Positions 24,243 to 36,345 of a stretch of 64,000 nt of DNA are shown piece after piece. Numbering within the stretch: the stretch's first letter is position 1; each line of letters starts with the position of its first letter. Location of the stretch: positions 37,885,944 to 37,949,943 of the forward strand of contig JASWHV010000019.1 of NCBI GenBank assembly GCA_030760725.1, read 5' to 3'. This stretch comes from Neostapfia colusana (lineage: Eukaryota; Streptophyta; Magnoliopsida; Poales; Poaceae). The notes under the pieces are model-generated. The model was given only the letters and a program-made list of their open reading frames with translations. It was not told the origin of the DNA and made no database searches. Both the position numbers and the translations under genes were made by a program.

Positions 24243-24610
24243 TGGAGCAGCCCGAACTTGGACTCAATTGTCCGCAGCCAGTTGTCGGCCTCCAGTGGTT
24301 CTGCGGCTTCTGTGAACACCGGAGGGTGCATACTCATGAAGTCCGAGTACGTCACCTCATGGGGCTCACGAGGCCCCCTCTCTTGACGACCCCCCCCCCC
24401 CGCCTGGGACATATTCTGCACGATCGTGCAGAGCAGGTCGGTCTGCTCCTCACGACCGCCCACCAGTGCCGCTATAACATCCGCTAGGGTAGGCGGAGGC
24501 GGCGGTGGTGGTTGCTGCTGCGGGGTGCTGTCGTAGGCAGGTGGATGGGAGTCATCGCCTCCCTGCTGGATAGAGCCACCAATATCGTGCGTGGTCCGAG
24601 TGCGAACCAT
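24083..24610 (-). pseudogene. Element B gag N-terminal half
   Basis: The start ATG is taken at 24610-24608 (MVRTRTTHD), immediately after GGTTGCAG, the 3' splice-like site shared by all four gag genes here. An in-frame ATG further upstream at 24691 is therefore not favoured. Visible are a proline run (QQQPPPPPPPTLADVIAALVGG), a short glycine run encoded by 12 C at 24390-24401, and the gag block ADNWLRTIESKFGLLQC. The frame leaves the conserved gag sequence near 24165. Confidence 0.8.
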
Positions 24611-26215
24611 CTGCAACCATACGGCAATAAACATCAATCCCGCAACATATTGCATGCAGTCCAAAAAAATAGGAGTAAAACATAATGACATTAAAACATG
24701 CGATACATCTCATATATGGATAATGTAATAACTTTGCACAAGCTACACCATTACCAGACCAAATACAAGCTAGTTAAATCCAACTTGATGAACCTCCTCT
24801 TTGGAAGCTCACCACAACAAGGCTTGGTCACTACGAGACGTTACTATCGCTTTGTCATCACGTATACCACCCTTTTATCTTTAATACGACACAAACATGG
24901 CCTCTAGCAAAAGAAACTTGAGTAAGGCACATACTCACTCTTGTACTAGTTGAAGATAACCACTCATGAGTATGTTCTACCCCATTGGAAGTACTTAAAC
25001 CCCTAGGGTACAACAATCTCCCAAATGAGTTCAACTGTCATTCCTCTGTCAGAATGACCAGTTTCTACATATCCAAGATTTTGATCTGGTTCTGGGCATT
25101 TTCATGATTCAAGTTGAATACCAAAGTTAACTTCAGTATACTTCCAACGAGTATTTATTTGCCCTCAGATCAGCTCTGGTTTAAAAGCTATGGTAATTCA
25201 AAGTCAACAAAATTTCTGGAAGAATTTCAACAGCACCTCCTTTGGGAAGTTGCTGTTTTCAACTTGCATTTCCACTGAATCCCGTGCTGAAAACACAGAA
25301 ACTTTGAATTACAAAGATGCAATACCTTTCCTAACCATTCCGAAGATGTGTCATATGATAATTTTAGATTTTCTACAGGAAGTTATGCTTGAAAAACAGA
25401 ACAGTCCAGAGAGTGTTTTGACTCTGTCCTGGTTCTGGGCAGTTTACAATCCTCTGGGATTTAAGCCATCTTAAGGTGTGATTCAGCTCTGGAAGTCTAC
25501 AACAAAGTTGTAGAGTGGTTAAATACCTTTCCCGAACGGTCTCCCACACCTCCGTTGTCTAAATGATCTGTGAGTTATGCTCTGTTAAAGTTCAGAAAAC
25601 TTGCTGCCCAAAACAGAGCACTCTGTTTTTCAATCCCTTGAAGCTACACTAAGAAAACTATTGAATTTCTCTACCCAACTAGGATCCTAAATGTTGAAAC
25701 TTAGTGATTTTAATTCCTTGTTATCATTATTTTTCATGCACATGCCTATACTATGTCGTTACTACGTTCTTCACAAAAGAAAATCCTTACCGGATTATAC
25801 CGGCATATACGTCTCAGTTGTGGCACTAAACGGTCTCTCGCACACGTTTACTACATGAGATACATAAGTGGTTACTACCTGCAGAAGACCAAACAATAAT
25901 GATGCACTAAATGATTATTTCCATTTCAGGCAGGACCATATTTAAAAGTAAATACAAACGCCCGTATCATTGCCATACGGCCGTCCTTGAGTTAAGCCAC
26001 GTCTCAAGGCACGTTATCGTGTTTTAACACCACACGACAGGGAACCTGAGTATATCATGAACGGGTCGTCACGGTTGGGAATGTTATCAACCCAATGGAT
26101 ACCACCTATTGCCCTGCAGGGCACGTCGATGGCAAGCGCTGCGTATGTCCTCCTGGGCTATTTCCAGACAAACACACTCTCGCGTTACTGACCACGCGAT
26201 GGGGTCTCCACTTAC
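24611..26215 (-). other. Element B leader, putative intron ending at gag ATG
   Basis: On the minus strand it begins CCAA|GTAAGTGGAG (GT at 26215-26214) and ends GGTTGCAG directly before the gag ATG, a 1,605-nt candidate intron. It is AT-rich. No coding segment is recognised; ORFs such as 25190-25474 plus are antisense chance frames. The first leader exon would be 26216-26568. Confidence 0.5.
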
Positions 26216-26568
26216 TTGGCTAATGCACACTAGGGATCAGCGTTTCATATGAACTCACAAACATGAAGAGTCCAAGAGTTTCATATTGACGTCCCACACC
26301 AAGCTGTGAGACCTATCCCTGAACCACATTCCTCGTCAGGGGAGCTAACCGAAATTGAACCGCTTTCGGTGGCGTTCATTACCATTCTTACCAGAGCGTA
26401 GGTGTGTTCTTACATAATTAAAATTCAGAATTATAACACATATGTTAGTCTTGCCACTTTAAGTAACTATGCTAATATAGTCCTTACTTAGGCAAACTAG
26501 CGAATCCTCACCGTAAAACTAAGTTTTCCCGTAATACAGTCCTTAATTATTATGCTATCCCCAATGCA

Positions 26569-26580
26569 GCTCTGATACCA
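26569..26580 (-). other. Primer binding site, element B
   Basis: The minus strand reads TGGTATCAGAGC; the LTR starts three bases further at 26584 (TGTGGCGGACCGG). Confidence 0.92.
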
Positions 26581-26841
26581 GCCTGTGGCGGACCGGGATC
26601 CGCTCATCAAGGATCGCAGAGGGTGGTGCCGTACGATGCGACACCTGACAGCACACATCATAAGGGTACATTGTATTACATAGAAAACAAACTGAAACCG
26701 TACAAAGTAGTACCCTGTTGAGTTACAAACTAAGATATACATTACACAGCGGAAGTTTAATTTGTAAAACTCACGCTCGCCTATCTAACAAAAGTCGGTT
26801 GCCCAGCCCTAGGGCAACCCACACTAGCTGCACTCCTCAGC

Positions 26842-26939
26842 TCAGCGCGGCGTGTACGGCTCCCACTCAGCCGTGGTCCCCAACGGAGGGTAACCCTCGC
26901 CGGTGGACTCGTAACCCGAGTCCGTGGGTGGCTCCTCAC
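26842..26939 (-). other. LTR exon-like segment beta, copy in B right LTR
   Basis: 98 nt after a TTTTTCAG acceptor-like site. Intact frame from GEEPPTDSGYEST to EWEPYTPR, then TGA (26844-26842). No clear AATAAA follows in this copy (GTAATGTATA at the equivalent place). Confidence 0.48.
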
Positions 26940-27967
26940 CTGAAAAACACTTAAGCAGAAACCATGAGCACGAGGGCTCAACAAGACTTAACCGACTCAT
27001 CTAGGCATGAAACTCTACATGTAGGGTACAATGAACATGGGACGGTAAGATTGCAGCAAACGGACCCGCCTACAAATTCATCCTTAGTTCATCTTTTAGC
27101 CACAAGTTAACAGTTCATGAATATGGAATTTAGTGAGCAATATTTGGTGGCACACATGTAACAATACAATTATATCATAACAGCAATATTCAATAATCAC
27201 ATTTCATACATTAACCTACGTCACGACTCAGTGAACAAGCGGTACTCGTCACTGTGAGGCACGGCGAATCGACTCGATATAGACCTGCAGGGATACCCAA
27301 AGAGCACGTCACGTACGCCCACCCGTGGAGCTGCACAGCACGCTCACTCGATGCTGTACGGGACAACCTTTCACCCAACAGCCCAAATGTCGAACCGGTC
27401 GCACCGAAACGAGCAGGAGGTTCCCTACACGGAGCATCTCTCTATGCCCGTTAGCAGATTTCCACCTTGCTGCCCTCAGCCTACACCTATAAATCGGTGT
27501 GTTATGCCTCGACGCCCGGTGGTATAGGTTACATCGGTTTATCGGGGCCCATATATCTGATATGCCTTCGGTACGTTCAATACTTGTTCAGCAGGGCCGC
27601 ACACGGATCGGTCCTCAATCGACACGGACAGGGCTGCGCACACAAGACTTCCTCTTGCTGCGCCCTAGCCCCTGCCTAGTCTCATTTTCGTTACCAAAGT
27701 GATCTCACCTCACTCGAACCAATCCCGTGTGTCCCCAACCTAACTCGCGAGTAGATTCCTACTACTCGACTTGTACCGATGTCCTATGAATCATTAAGTG
27801 TAGCCTGTCTACTCAAGGTCTTAGACACTACCCTCACTCTTATAGGCAAATTCTGGTTATGCAAGTGGGGTTCCATCCATCCTACACCTAATGCACATTC
27901 ATACTTCACACTAGACATGTAAACAAAGCAAAACTTTATAAAAGGATTAATGCAAACCGGGGCTTGC

Positions 27968-28048
27968 CATGTTGCTGCTGGTCAGTGGTTAGGGCTTCGT
28001 CCGGAAGAAGGAAGTCGAGCACTTCTGGAGTCTCCTCGCCTTCAGCGA
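27968..28048 (-). other. LTR exon-like segment alpha, copy in B right LTR
   Basis: 81 nt between GTGTAG and a GC-type donor. Intact frame with EGEETPEVLDFLLPDEALTT. The last exon bases are CATG and not CAAG, so the donor context is TG|GCAAGC in this copy only. Confidence 0.48.
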
Positions 28049-28966
28049 CTACACGTTAATGAGATACTACATGTCAATTCAAATGCAATGTGTAAACTTG
28101 AATAAGTAATTACTCTAACTCTAGCAGCCCACCCCTTTGGCTCTGAAATTTTTATGGTGGCTTGGTAAGGTCCTAACTCGAGTCTTGACCAAGTTTCATT
28201 TGAAACAAAGTTCATTTGAGCTTTGTACAAATAAAAGCCTATTTGGTCAATATTAGAGTCTCTAAGTAACTCCAGGGGTTTTCATGGCCCCAACCATTAC
28301 TTTCTGGAAACTAGAATTTGAGATGGTTCTAATGGAACTGGTTTCATGTCATTGAAGAATTCTAGAGGAAGTTATGCCCTAAACAAGATTTGAGAAAATC
28401 TGAAAAATGTTTCTGTACATTTTTCTATTTTCTCAGAGTAGTCCTCTTAATCACCCCATTAGGGGGACTAATTGAACTTGGATGGGTCTGAAACTTTTAC
28501 TGTGACTCCTGGATTTTCCAGTAAACCTGTCAGCCAAATTTCAGAATTTTTCATAAAGTAATTCTCCAGATAAAATTCCTAACAGTTTAAACTTTAGGGA
28601 ATTAATTATGGAAAATTATTTAGTTTCATGAGCTGAAATTATTATTGCTGGAAAGTACTCACAATTCTGAATTCAGCACAATTTGTTTCACTGAATTTGG
28701 AGCTTCGTAGCCAAAGTTATGAATTTCTAATGTTTGGGCTGATCCCTGAATTATTTTCCTACAGAAAATCCTTTCCCACTCTTAATACAAGGCTGACAGC
28801 GGGGCCCGCCCGGTATAATTTAAACTAACCGCGCTCGCGCGCGCTTAACTCAGTTGCTGACACATGGGGCCCGCGCCTTCGTCTACCTCCCGACGCCGCC
28901 GCCCGAGCCGCCGGAGCTCCGGCGAGGTCGGCGTGCCCAGCAATCTAGCTCGCCAGCGACGGTGAG

Positions 28967-30242
28967 TGTGGCGGACCGGAATCCGCTCATCCAGGATCGC
29001 AGGAGGTGGTGCTGCGCGATGCGACACCCGACAGCACACGTCATAAGGACACAATATATTACATGGGAAAGACAAACTGAACTGTACAAACAGTACAATA
29101 CTCGGTTACAAACTATTGTCTTTATTACACAGCGGAAGTCTACTATTCTACAACTCACGCCCGCCTACCTAGCAAAAGTCGGTTGCCCAGCCCTAGGGCA
29201 ACCCACACTAGCTGCACTCCTCAGCTCAGCGCGGCGTGTACGGATCCCACTCAGCCGTGGTCCCCGACAGAGGGTAACCCTCGCCGGTGGACTCGTACTC
29301 CGAGTCTGTGGGTGGCTCCTCACCTGAAAACACTTAAGCAGGAACCGTGAGCACGAAGGCTCAGCAAGGCTTAACCGACTCGCCTAAGCATGAAACTCTA
29401 CAAGAGGTGTACAAAGCACATAGGATCGTAACATTGCAGCAAATGGACACGCCTATAAGTTCATCCTTAAGTCATCTTTTAGCAACAAGTTAACAGTTCA
29501 GGAATCTGAAATTTAGTAAGCAATATTTGGTGGCACACATGTAGCAATACAATTATATCATAACAGCAATATTGCATCATAACATTTCATTCATTAGTCT
29601 ACGTCACGACTCAGTGACCAAGTGGTACTCTTCACCGCGACGGACGGCGAATCGACTCGATATACACCTGCAGGGAAACCTAAAGAGCACGTCACGTACG
29701 CCCACCCATGGAGCTGCACAGCACGCTCACTCGATGTCGTACGGGACAACCTTTCACCCAACAGCCCAAACGTCGAACCGGTCGCACTGAAACGAGCAGG
29801 AGGTTCCCCACACGGAGCATCTCTCTATGCCCGTTGGCAGATTTCCACCTTGCTGCCCTCAGCCTACACCTATAAATCGGTGCGTTATGCCTCGACGACC
29901 GGAGGTTTAGGTTACATCGTTTTATCGGGGCCCATATATCCGATATGCCTTCGGTACGTTCAAACTTGATCAGCGTGGGCCGCACACGGATCGGTCCTCA
30001 ATCGACACGGACAGGGCTGCGCACACAAGACTCCCTCTTGCTGCGCCCTAGCCACTGCCTAGTCTCATTTTCATTACTAAAATGATCTCGCGTCACTCGA
30101 ACCAATCCCGTGTGTCCCAAGCCTATCTCGCGAGTAGATTCCAAGTACTTGACTTGTACCGAAGTCCTATGAAACATTAAGCATAGCTTGTCTACTCGAG
30201 GTCTTAGACACTACCCTTACTCTTATAGGAAACTTTGGTAAT
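28967..30242 (-). repeat. Element D 3' LTR, part 1 of 2
   Basis: It starts TGTGGCGGACCGGAATCC at 28967. It contains segment beta (29226-29323, intact frame ending EWDPYTPR then TGA). It is interrupted by element C after gtaat (30238-30242). Confidence 0.92.
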
Positions 30243-33200
30243 TGTAAGGGCCTCAGTTTTTGACACATAATTGAAGTGTTCATCACCACACCACACACCT
30301 CATTTGAGAAAAGTTGATGAACACAAATGAAGAGCAAGTAACCACCATCAACATGCCTATTAGAGAACAAACTCACATATTGCAAAAGTGGCATTTTCCA
30401 CATGTGATATAGGTGGGCTGGACATATGAAAACTCCTACTCATTGCTAAGAATGTCCATGCCAAGTCTCACCCAAATTCAAAACCTTTTTGAGGTCATGT
30501 CGTGTATAGTTAGAAAGGGGGAAGTTTGAAACCATATTCAAATTCAAACTGATTTTATCCCATGAATTTGAAAGTGGGTGGCATATTCTTACTCAGCACA
30601 TTTTTGTGAGCTCACACACCAATTTTCACTCCATTTGGAGTTGATCTTGACATGAGCTAAGTGGGACAAATTCAAACTTTATTTGAATTCAAAACTGAAC
30701 TTGTGCTGAAATTCATTCAAATCAAGCCCAATTTGAATTCTGCTCAATTCAAATGGCACATGGGTGAATAATTTGAGTCACCAGGGGTATTATGGGGCTC
30801 ACTGTTTACAACAGTGATTAGGAGTAAATTTCAGAGGTTAAAACCCCGGGTGGGACCCACATGTCATAGAGAGAAAGAGGCAAAACTTGCACAAAAAGTC
30901 ACAGCCTCGATGGGAAATTCCACCGAGCAGTTGTCGGCTGTACCACCGAGCAGCTGCCGGCGCCACCAGCTGCTTCCCCTCTACACGCGCTGGCGCTCAG
31001 GCGGCCTGCTCGCGCCCCCACTCGACCGTCACCGCCTCAACGGGGTGAAGACCGGGTGCCTTCTTATCCCCGTGAGCGACACTGGGCGGCGCCATCCCTT
31101 GTCTTCCCGAGCTCTCGGTCGATCGGGAAAACACAGCAAACAATCGTGTCCTCGCCTCTCCGAGTTGCCAGGCAACATCCTGAGCTCTAGCACCACCCTC
31201 AAAACGCCTGAACCACCGGGTTTCGGCCCCTGTTCCCGTGATCAACGACGACCGCCTCAGTTTAGCTGAAGGACGGCGATCGGTCTTACGTGGGCAGCAC
31301 ACTACAGCCACTTCCACGGCCGAGCAAGGGCGGCAACAGGAGCGCACGGACTCCACGCTGCTTCCACCTGAAGCTCAAGCCACGCCGTGAACTCTCGCCG
31401 GTGAATTCTCAGTTTTTGCTCCGGCGACCGTAAACCGAGCTTCTGGTACGGTTTCTTTAAATTCTCGCTCTATGATCTTTCGGAGGTCATCAAATCTTGC
31501 ACATAGACGCTGGACTAGCCGGCGATCAAGTTCTTTTCTGCACCCGTGGCGTGAAACTGTCTAGGAGTGACGAATTTCGAGCTCGATCGAGGGCGGTCAT
31601 GGCGGGCACGATCGGTCACATGGTGCCGACCGACTTGCCGCCATCCCTGAGCCCTTTTGACACCTTGTCGAGCTTCCTAGAGGTACACTGATGCTGTACG
31701 ACTGTTTGTTCGAGGTGTTGGCGGGTTAGAACCCACGGTCGACGGCGCCGAACCTCAACCGAGGCTGCGGCACGTCGCCGGGCTATTTACGGTCACCCCC
31801 AGCCCGACCTGACACCACCGACGTGTTCCTCGACGTTGACAACCCCCTGGCGGCGAGTTTCAGACTATGGGAGGTCCGGCAGCAGCGAGCCGGCGAGCCC
31901 CGAGTCTGCTCCGGTGCGGTCGGCGGCGCGGGCGCGAGAGAACGGCGGGAGGAAGACGGAGCCGGCTGGCCCACGTGTCAGCGGCTGAAGAATTTAAATC
32001 GGGATCGGGTGTGGCCGGAATCGACTGTGCTGGCGCGCAAATACCCTGTGAGCCCCGGTGTGCCGGACACCTCCGCGCTCGACACGTGTCCCCGCGGGCC
32101 CCCGAGAGTTTAAACTTTTTCCCCGATTTTCAGAATTCTTCCAAATTTAAGATCTTCATAACTTTGGCTAGAAAGCTCCAAATCAAGTGAACCAAATTCT
32201 GTTGGATTCAGCTCTCTGAGCACTTTCCAGCAAATCAAGTTTCACTTCATGAAAACCCTTATTTCTCCAGAATTAATTCCTCAAAATTTAAACTGTTAGG
32301 AATTTTAACTGGAGAATCCTTTGAAGGAAAATCTTGAAATTTTGCTGGGATGTTCACCAAAATATCCCTGAACTACCATAAAAATTTCAGATCCATTTGA
32401 GCTAATTTGATCCACCTAATGGTGTGATTAGTGAAACTGTTCCAGAGAAAATAGAAAATGTTCAGAAACATTTTCAGAATTTTCTCTGAAATTGTTTAGC
32501 TCATATCTTTAGCTAGGAACCTTCAAATTAAGTGAGACCAACTCCATTAGAACCCTCTGAAAATCTAGTTTTTAGAAAGTCATAGTTTGTTTTATGAAAA
32601 CCCTTAGAACACCCTAAAAGCTTTCAATTAAGGTCAAGTACATGATTAATTGTGGAGGGCTCGATTGAGCTTTGCTGCAACTAAAACTTGACCAAGTCTC
32701 TGTTTCGGTTATAACCAAGCCACGGTAAAAGTTTCACAGTCATTAGGCTTGTCTAGTAAGAGTTATAAACTTCACGAGATTATAAGTTAATACAACTGCA
32801 TTTAAATTAATACATGTATTGCTTCTATCATGTAGTCGCTAAGGTCGAGGAGGAACCCGAAGTCCTAGACTTCGTTACTCCGGAGAAACAGCTAGCCTAC
32901 GACCAAGAGCAGCAAGGCAAGCTCCGATTTGCATTAACCTTTCTACAAATGTTTATTGTTTTGAGCACATCTTCGAATACTGTTATGATTTGTTGCATTA
33001 GAGTCTTGGTTGAAAACCAACTGCATAGCCAAGAAAACCATGGGTTGGGTTTAGGATTGCAAACCCCGTTAGCTACTGCACTGCTAAGGTAGAGTAGGAT
33101 TCGGTACAAGTCGAGTAGTTGGAACTACTCGTGAGCATATGCTAGAGGCACTCGACTCGGGTAGTGATAGCACATGAAACACATGGCAAGAAAATGAGAC

Positions 33201-34080
33201 TAAGCAGAGAGTAAGGGCAGCAGGACTTTGGGGCCTGTGTGCTGTAGCTCCACTTGTGTTGATTGAGGACCGAGCCATGTGCGGGCCTGTTGAACAAGCT
33301 AGAACAGTACCGAAGACCTACCTGCTATATGGGAACCGAGAAACTGATGTAACTCGGGTAGCTGGGTGTTGAGGCATAGCTGGTCGTTCAGAGGGTAGGT
33401 TGAGAGCTCGAGGTGTAAATCGGCTGGCGGCACTGAGATGCGCGTGCAGAGACCTCTTGCTCGGGACGATTGGACCGGTTCAACATTTGGCTGACGGGTG
33501 AAAGGTAGTCGCGTACGGTGTCCGTGATGGTTGTTGTAGGCAACATCGAGTACGGGCGTAGGTGACAGGTTGTTCGGGTAACCCTCCAGGTGTAAATCGA
33601 TTATAATCGCCGTCCCTCGCGGTCAGTGAGTACCACTTGTTCACTGTACCGTGACGTAGAAAGAACAGGCTAGTTACATGTTAAAATGCTGCTGATTGGA
33701 AGATGGACTTTGCTTGTTAATGGTTTGTTGTAGTTTAGAGCTAACTAAAGTTCCTTTCAACTTTGGGCAAAGTACATGAGAGAAATGTGTTTCTTGTTTG
33801 ATTGCGGCTCTCTCATGTGTCTTAGCGTAAGGTTCTCCACAACCTGCTGCTAAAACTTGAAAGTAAGGTTCTACTAATTAGGCGAGTCCTTGGAAATGAT
33901 TTTTACCTCATGTAACCCACCATCCCTCATGTAGAAGTTCCATGTTTAGGTGAGACGGGTCAGACTTGCTGAGCCTTTGTGCTCACTTGCTTTGTACCTT
34001 TGACGTGTGTTATACGGTGCTGTGCAACGCAGCACCCCTCAGCGTGATCCTGGCTCGACAAGACCGTTGGGGTCGTGTTA
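30243..34080 (+). repeat. Element C 5' LTR (3,838 bp)
   Basis: TGTAAGGGCCTCAG at 30243 to ...GTCGTGTTA at 34080; the 3' LTR ends GTCGTGTCA, so the final C has mutated. The AT-rich block is to about 30850, the GC core about 30850-32115 (GTGGGACCCACATGTCA at the start, GCCCACGTGTCAG near the end), the second AT-rich block to about 32800, and segment alpha at 32836-32916. It lacks about 250 bp present in the 3' LTR (46005-46258), which removes segment beta and the AATAAA. Confidence 0.95.
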
Positions 34081-34084
34081 GCGT

Positions 34085-34096
34085 TGGTATCAGAGC
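34085..34096 (+). other. Primer binding site, element C
   Basis: TGGTATCAGAGC, complementary to the 3' end of plant initiator tRNA-Met, four bases after the LTR. Confidence 0.95.
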
Positions 34097-34267
34097 TCGC
34101 TTGAGGTTTAACGCACTACAAAGGTCATCTTTTTCAAAAATCCAGTGAGGAACGAGTTAGTAGCCCGTATAAGGATGTTATTAGCATATACAAAGTGACA
34201 TATTAACCTATTTGATTATGTCGGAAAAATCGTGCATCTCGTGACGTTTATGTCTTTGGGGGTGCAC

Positions 34268-35580
34268 GTAAGCGCTGTCCACCAGTGCGCACAAGCTGAA
34301 GGGTGGAGCCCCACGGGTGGTAGGTAACCCGACCCACATTGATATCCTCTACGACTCTTCATGTCGTTTGGGGTATGCGAGCAACGTTTGTCCCTGGCGT
34401 GCGTGTTGCAATTTGGGAGACCCCGTCACGTGGTCTGAAACGTGAACATGTAACTCAAGGCGTGTTTGGCTTGAGAACATCCGGGCGAGTGATGACGGCT
34501 GGTTGTACGAACTGTATGGATTCCGGGATCGGTGTACAGCCGAGTCTGATGATTGCTTGAGTTTTCCTGCAGGTAGCCTGACCACGAAACGGTAGATGTG
34601 TAGCATCCGTGTGCGAGTGACGTTTATTGCCACTGAATTAACGAAGCCGGCTAAGTCCGGTATAGATTTTGCTTTGTGAGGAAGTAGTACCAACATAATC
34701 TGGTGACGCATCGACGTCACACCCCATTAAATGAACAACTTCATTTAAACTTGAAGGTTTTGATCCAAAGTAGTAAAACTTGATGTAACTCCTTCCCTTG
34801 AACAAGATATTCAAAGTTAACAAGTTTTCAACTTATAGGTTTTTAAGGACAGAGCACTCTGTTTTCAGCTGAATTAGGGCTGAAGTTGATCAGAGGTTAG
34901 AGATTGAGTTCTTTCGAGGTTGGGGTCATATGATACATTTCTGGAAAGATTTGGTAGATCTTTACAACTTTTCTTTTGAGGTCCAGAGGTGTTTCATCCC
35001 TTAACCAATCGAAAAATGCAGTAGAGTTGAAACTGTCCAGAAAACAGGGCAGAGCAAAGACTCTTTGTAAACTCTCTGTAAATTGAGTATAACTGCCTGT
35101 TTAAAAATCCAAAAATAGAAAATGAGGTAGTTCTGGAAAGCTTATGAGATGATTTACAACTTTGTAACAGAAAGTTTTGTCAGATTAGGAACAGAATTAA
35201 CTGGAATTCTTGGACGAAATCAGTACCTAAAGCAGGGAGGTGCTGTCCAATTGTTTCCAGGAATTCTGTTAACTTTGACATGTCATAACTTTTGAACTAG
35301 ACAGATCTTAGGCCAAGCAAATACTTTCTGGAAAGCTATTGAAGTTAGATTTAACTTTGATGTTGAGCTCCAGAATTGGTTTTGCCTTTAACATGGCCTA
35401 AATCAGATTGATATGGAAACTGGTCAGGGCTGTCATGGGAACAGCAGATCAGCAGTCAAATTTGTTTAAAATTTGAACTATGTTTCCAAGTTTTATGGGT
35501 TCAATGACATGTCTTATGTTATAACTCAGAGGTTTACTGTTTAAATAAATATTTGACATTTCTCAAATATATTTTTACAG
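34268..35580 (+). other. Element C leader, putative intron ending at the extra ORF
   Basis: Donor-like GGTGCAC|GTAAGC at 34268 and acceptor-like TATATTTTTACAG ending at 35580, directly before the ATG of the extra ORF; 1,313 nt, AT-rich. A second acceptor (GTTTTGAATTTCAG, ends 36796) lies two bases before the gag ATG. The layout suggests alternative 3' splice sites for the extra ORF and gag. No gene is seen inside the leader. Confidence 0.5.
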
Positions 35581-36345
35581 ATGACAGCAGATAAGCAATT
35601 GGAGAACGGATGGGTGGTGTCCCACTGTTCTCACCGTAGCGGCTACCCGGAAGCATTGTGGCAAATGCTCCAATATTTCGAGTACAACCAGAGGCCGCAG
35701 TACATCGCCAAGGAAGAAGGCGAAGAGGGGAACAAGACGTGGACAATCCATGTCGAGGTCCCTGCAGGACCTACGCCACCCGGTTGGGTGCCGTTCACCG
35801 TCACGGTGAGAGGTAGGCAACCGGAAGGGATGTGGCAAGTGGCAGCCCGTGACACCATGTCACGTTTCTGCCAACTACACGTGCAGGCTATGGAGGGCAC
35901 TCCATACGCGCTCGTTCCGGTGGAGGAACGGGCTCAGCATGTGTGGGAAGGGAGGTACCAGGAGGCAACGGACCCGAGTTTCCCAAGGTACAACCCCGTG
36001 GAGGCAAATCCCAGCCTCCAGATGAGGGTGGGAAACGCCGTGATGGACAGCCAAGCTGTTCATACAGAGTATCTCGCCACAAAGCTCAAGGAGAGCACGA
36101 GCCATGGAGACCATTTCGAGAGTGCTCACAGCGCACTCCGCAATGTGCTCCTTCCGATGATCAAGCGACTGAATGAACAACACAATCAGTTGCGTCGTCT
36201 GAAGAAGGCAAAGAGAAAAAGCCGTGTCGACATCGTGGCGTTGCAAGAACTGGTACAGAATCTGACCCAGCAGAACGAGGAACTTACTCAAGAGCGGGAC
36301 GACGCTATTGAGGAAGGGCAAGGCTGGGAAGAATATTACAACTAG
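35581..36345 (+). CDS. Extra ORF upstream of gag (ORF0-like coiled-coil protein)
   Basis: A 254-residue ORF starting ATGACAGCAG directly after an acceptor-like TTTTTACAG. Function unknown. Residues about 20-110 form a compact domain with a helix (YPEALWQMLQYFEY), beta-like stretches (KTWTIHVEVPAG; PFTVTVRGR) and a second helix (MWQVAARDTMSRFCQLHV); this order recalls double-stranded-RNA-binding-like folds but the match is inference only. Residues about 190-245 are a basic then acidic coiled coil (QHNQLRRLKKAKRKS; ELVQNLTQQNEELTQERDD). A TAG at 36343-36345 ends it, yet the frame stays open to another TAG at 36523-36525 with an acidic tail (EEDDPQEVEFYSE), so the stop is probably a recent mutation. 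From memory, extra ORFs before gag are known in rice RIRE3/RIRE8-type elements. A, B and D have no such ORF. Confidence 0.75.
   Translation: MTADKQLENGWVVSHCSHRSGYPEALWQMLQYFEYNQRPQYIAKEEGEEGNKTWTIHVEVPAGPTPPGWVPFTVTVRGRQPEGMWQVAARDTMSRFCQLHVQAMEGTPYALVPVEERAQHVWEGRYQEATDPSFPRYNPVEANPSLQMRVGNAVMDSQAVHTEYLATKLKESTSHGDHFESAHSALRNVLLPMIKRLNEQHNQLRRLKKAKRKSRVDIVALQELVQNLTQQNEELTQERDDAIEEGQGWEEYYN

Larger units (their letters stand above)
26584..28966 (-). repeat. Element B 5' LTR, R-U5 side (part 1 of 2)
   Basis: It starts TGTGGCGGACCGGGATCC. It contains segment beta (26842-26939) and segment alpha (27968-28048), the second AT-rich block and the start of the GC core (from about 28790). It is cut by element D at 28966/28967; the last five bases gtgag (28962-28966) are the target duplication. 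Confidence 0.9.

Noticed and set aside
30814..31269. 151-residue ORF in C's 5' LTR, repeated at 42077 and 43033
   Set aside because: The repetition comes from the LTR pair and the tandem duplication, not from selection. The frame is altered between copies (a 1-base difference near 42400).
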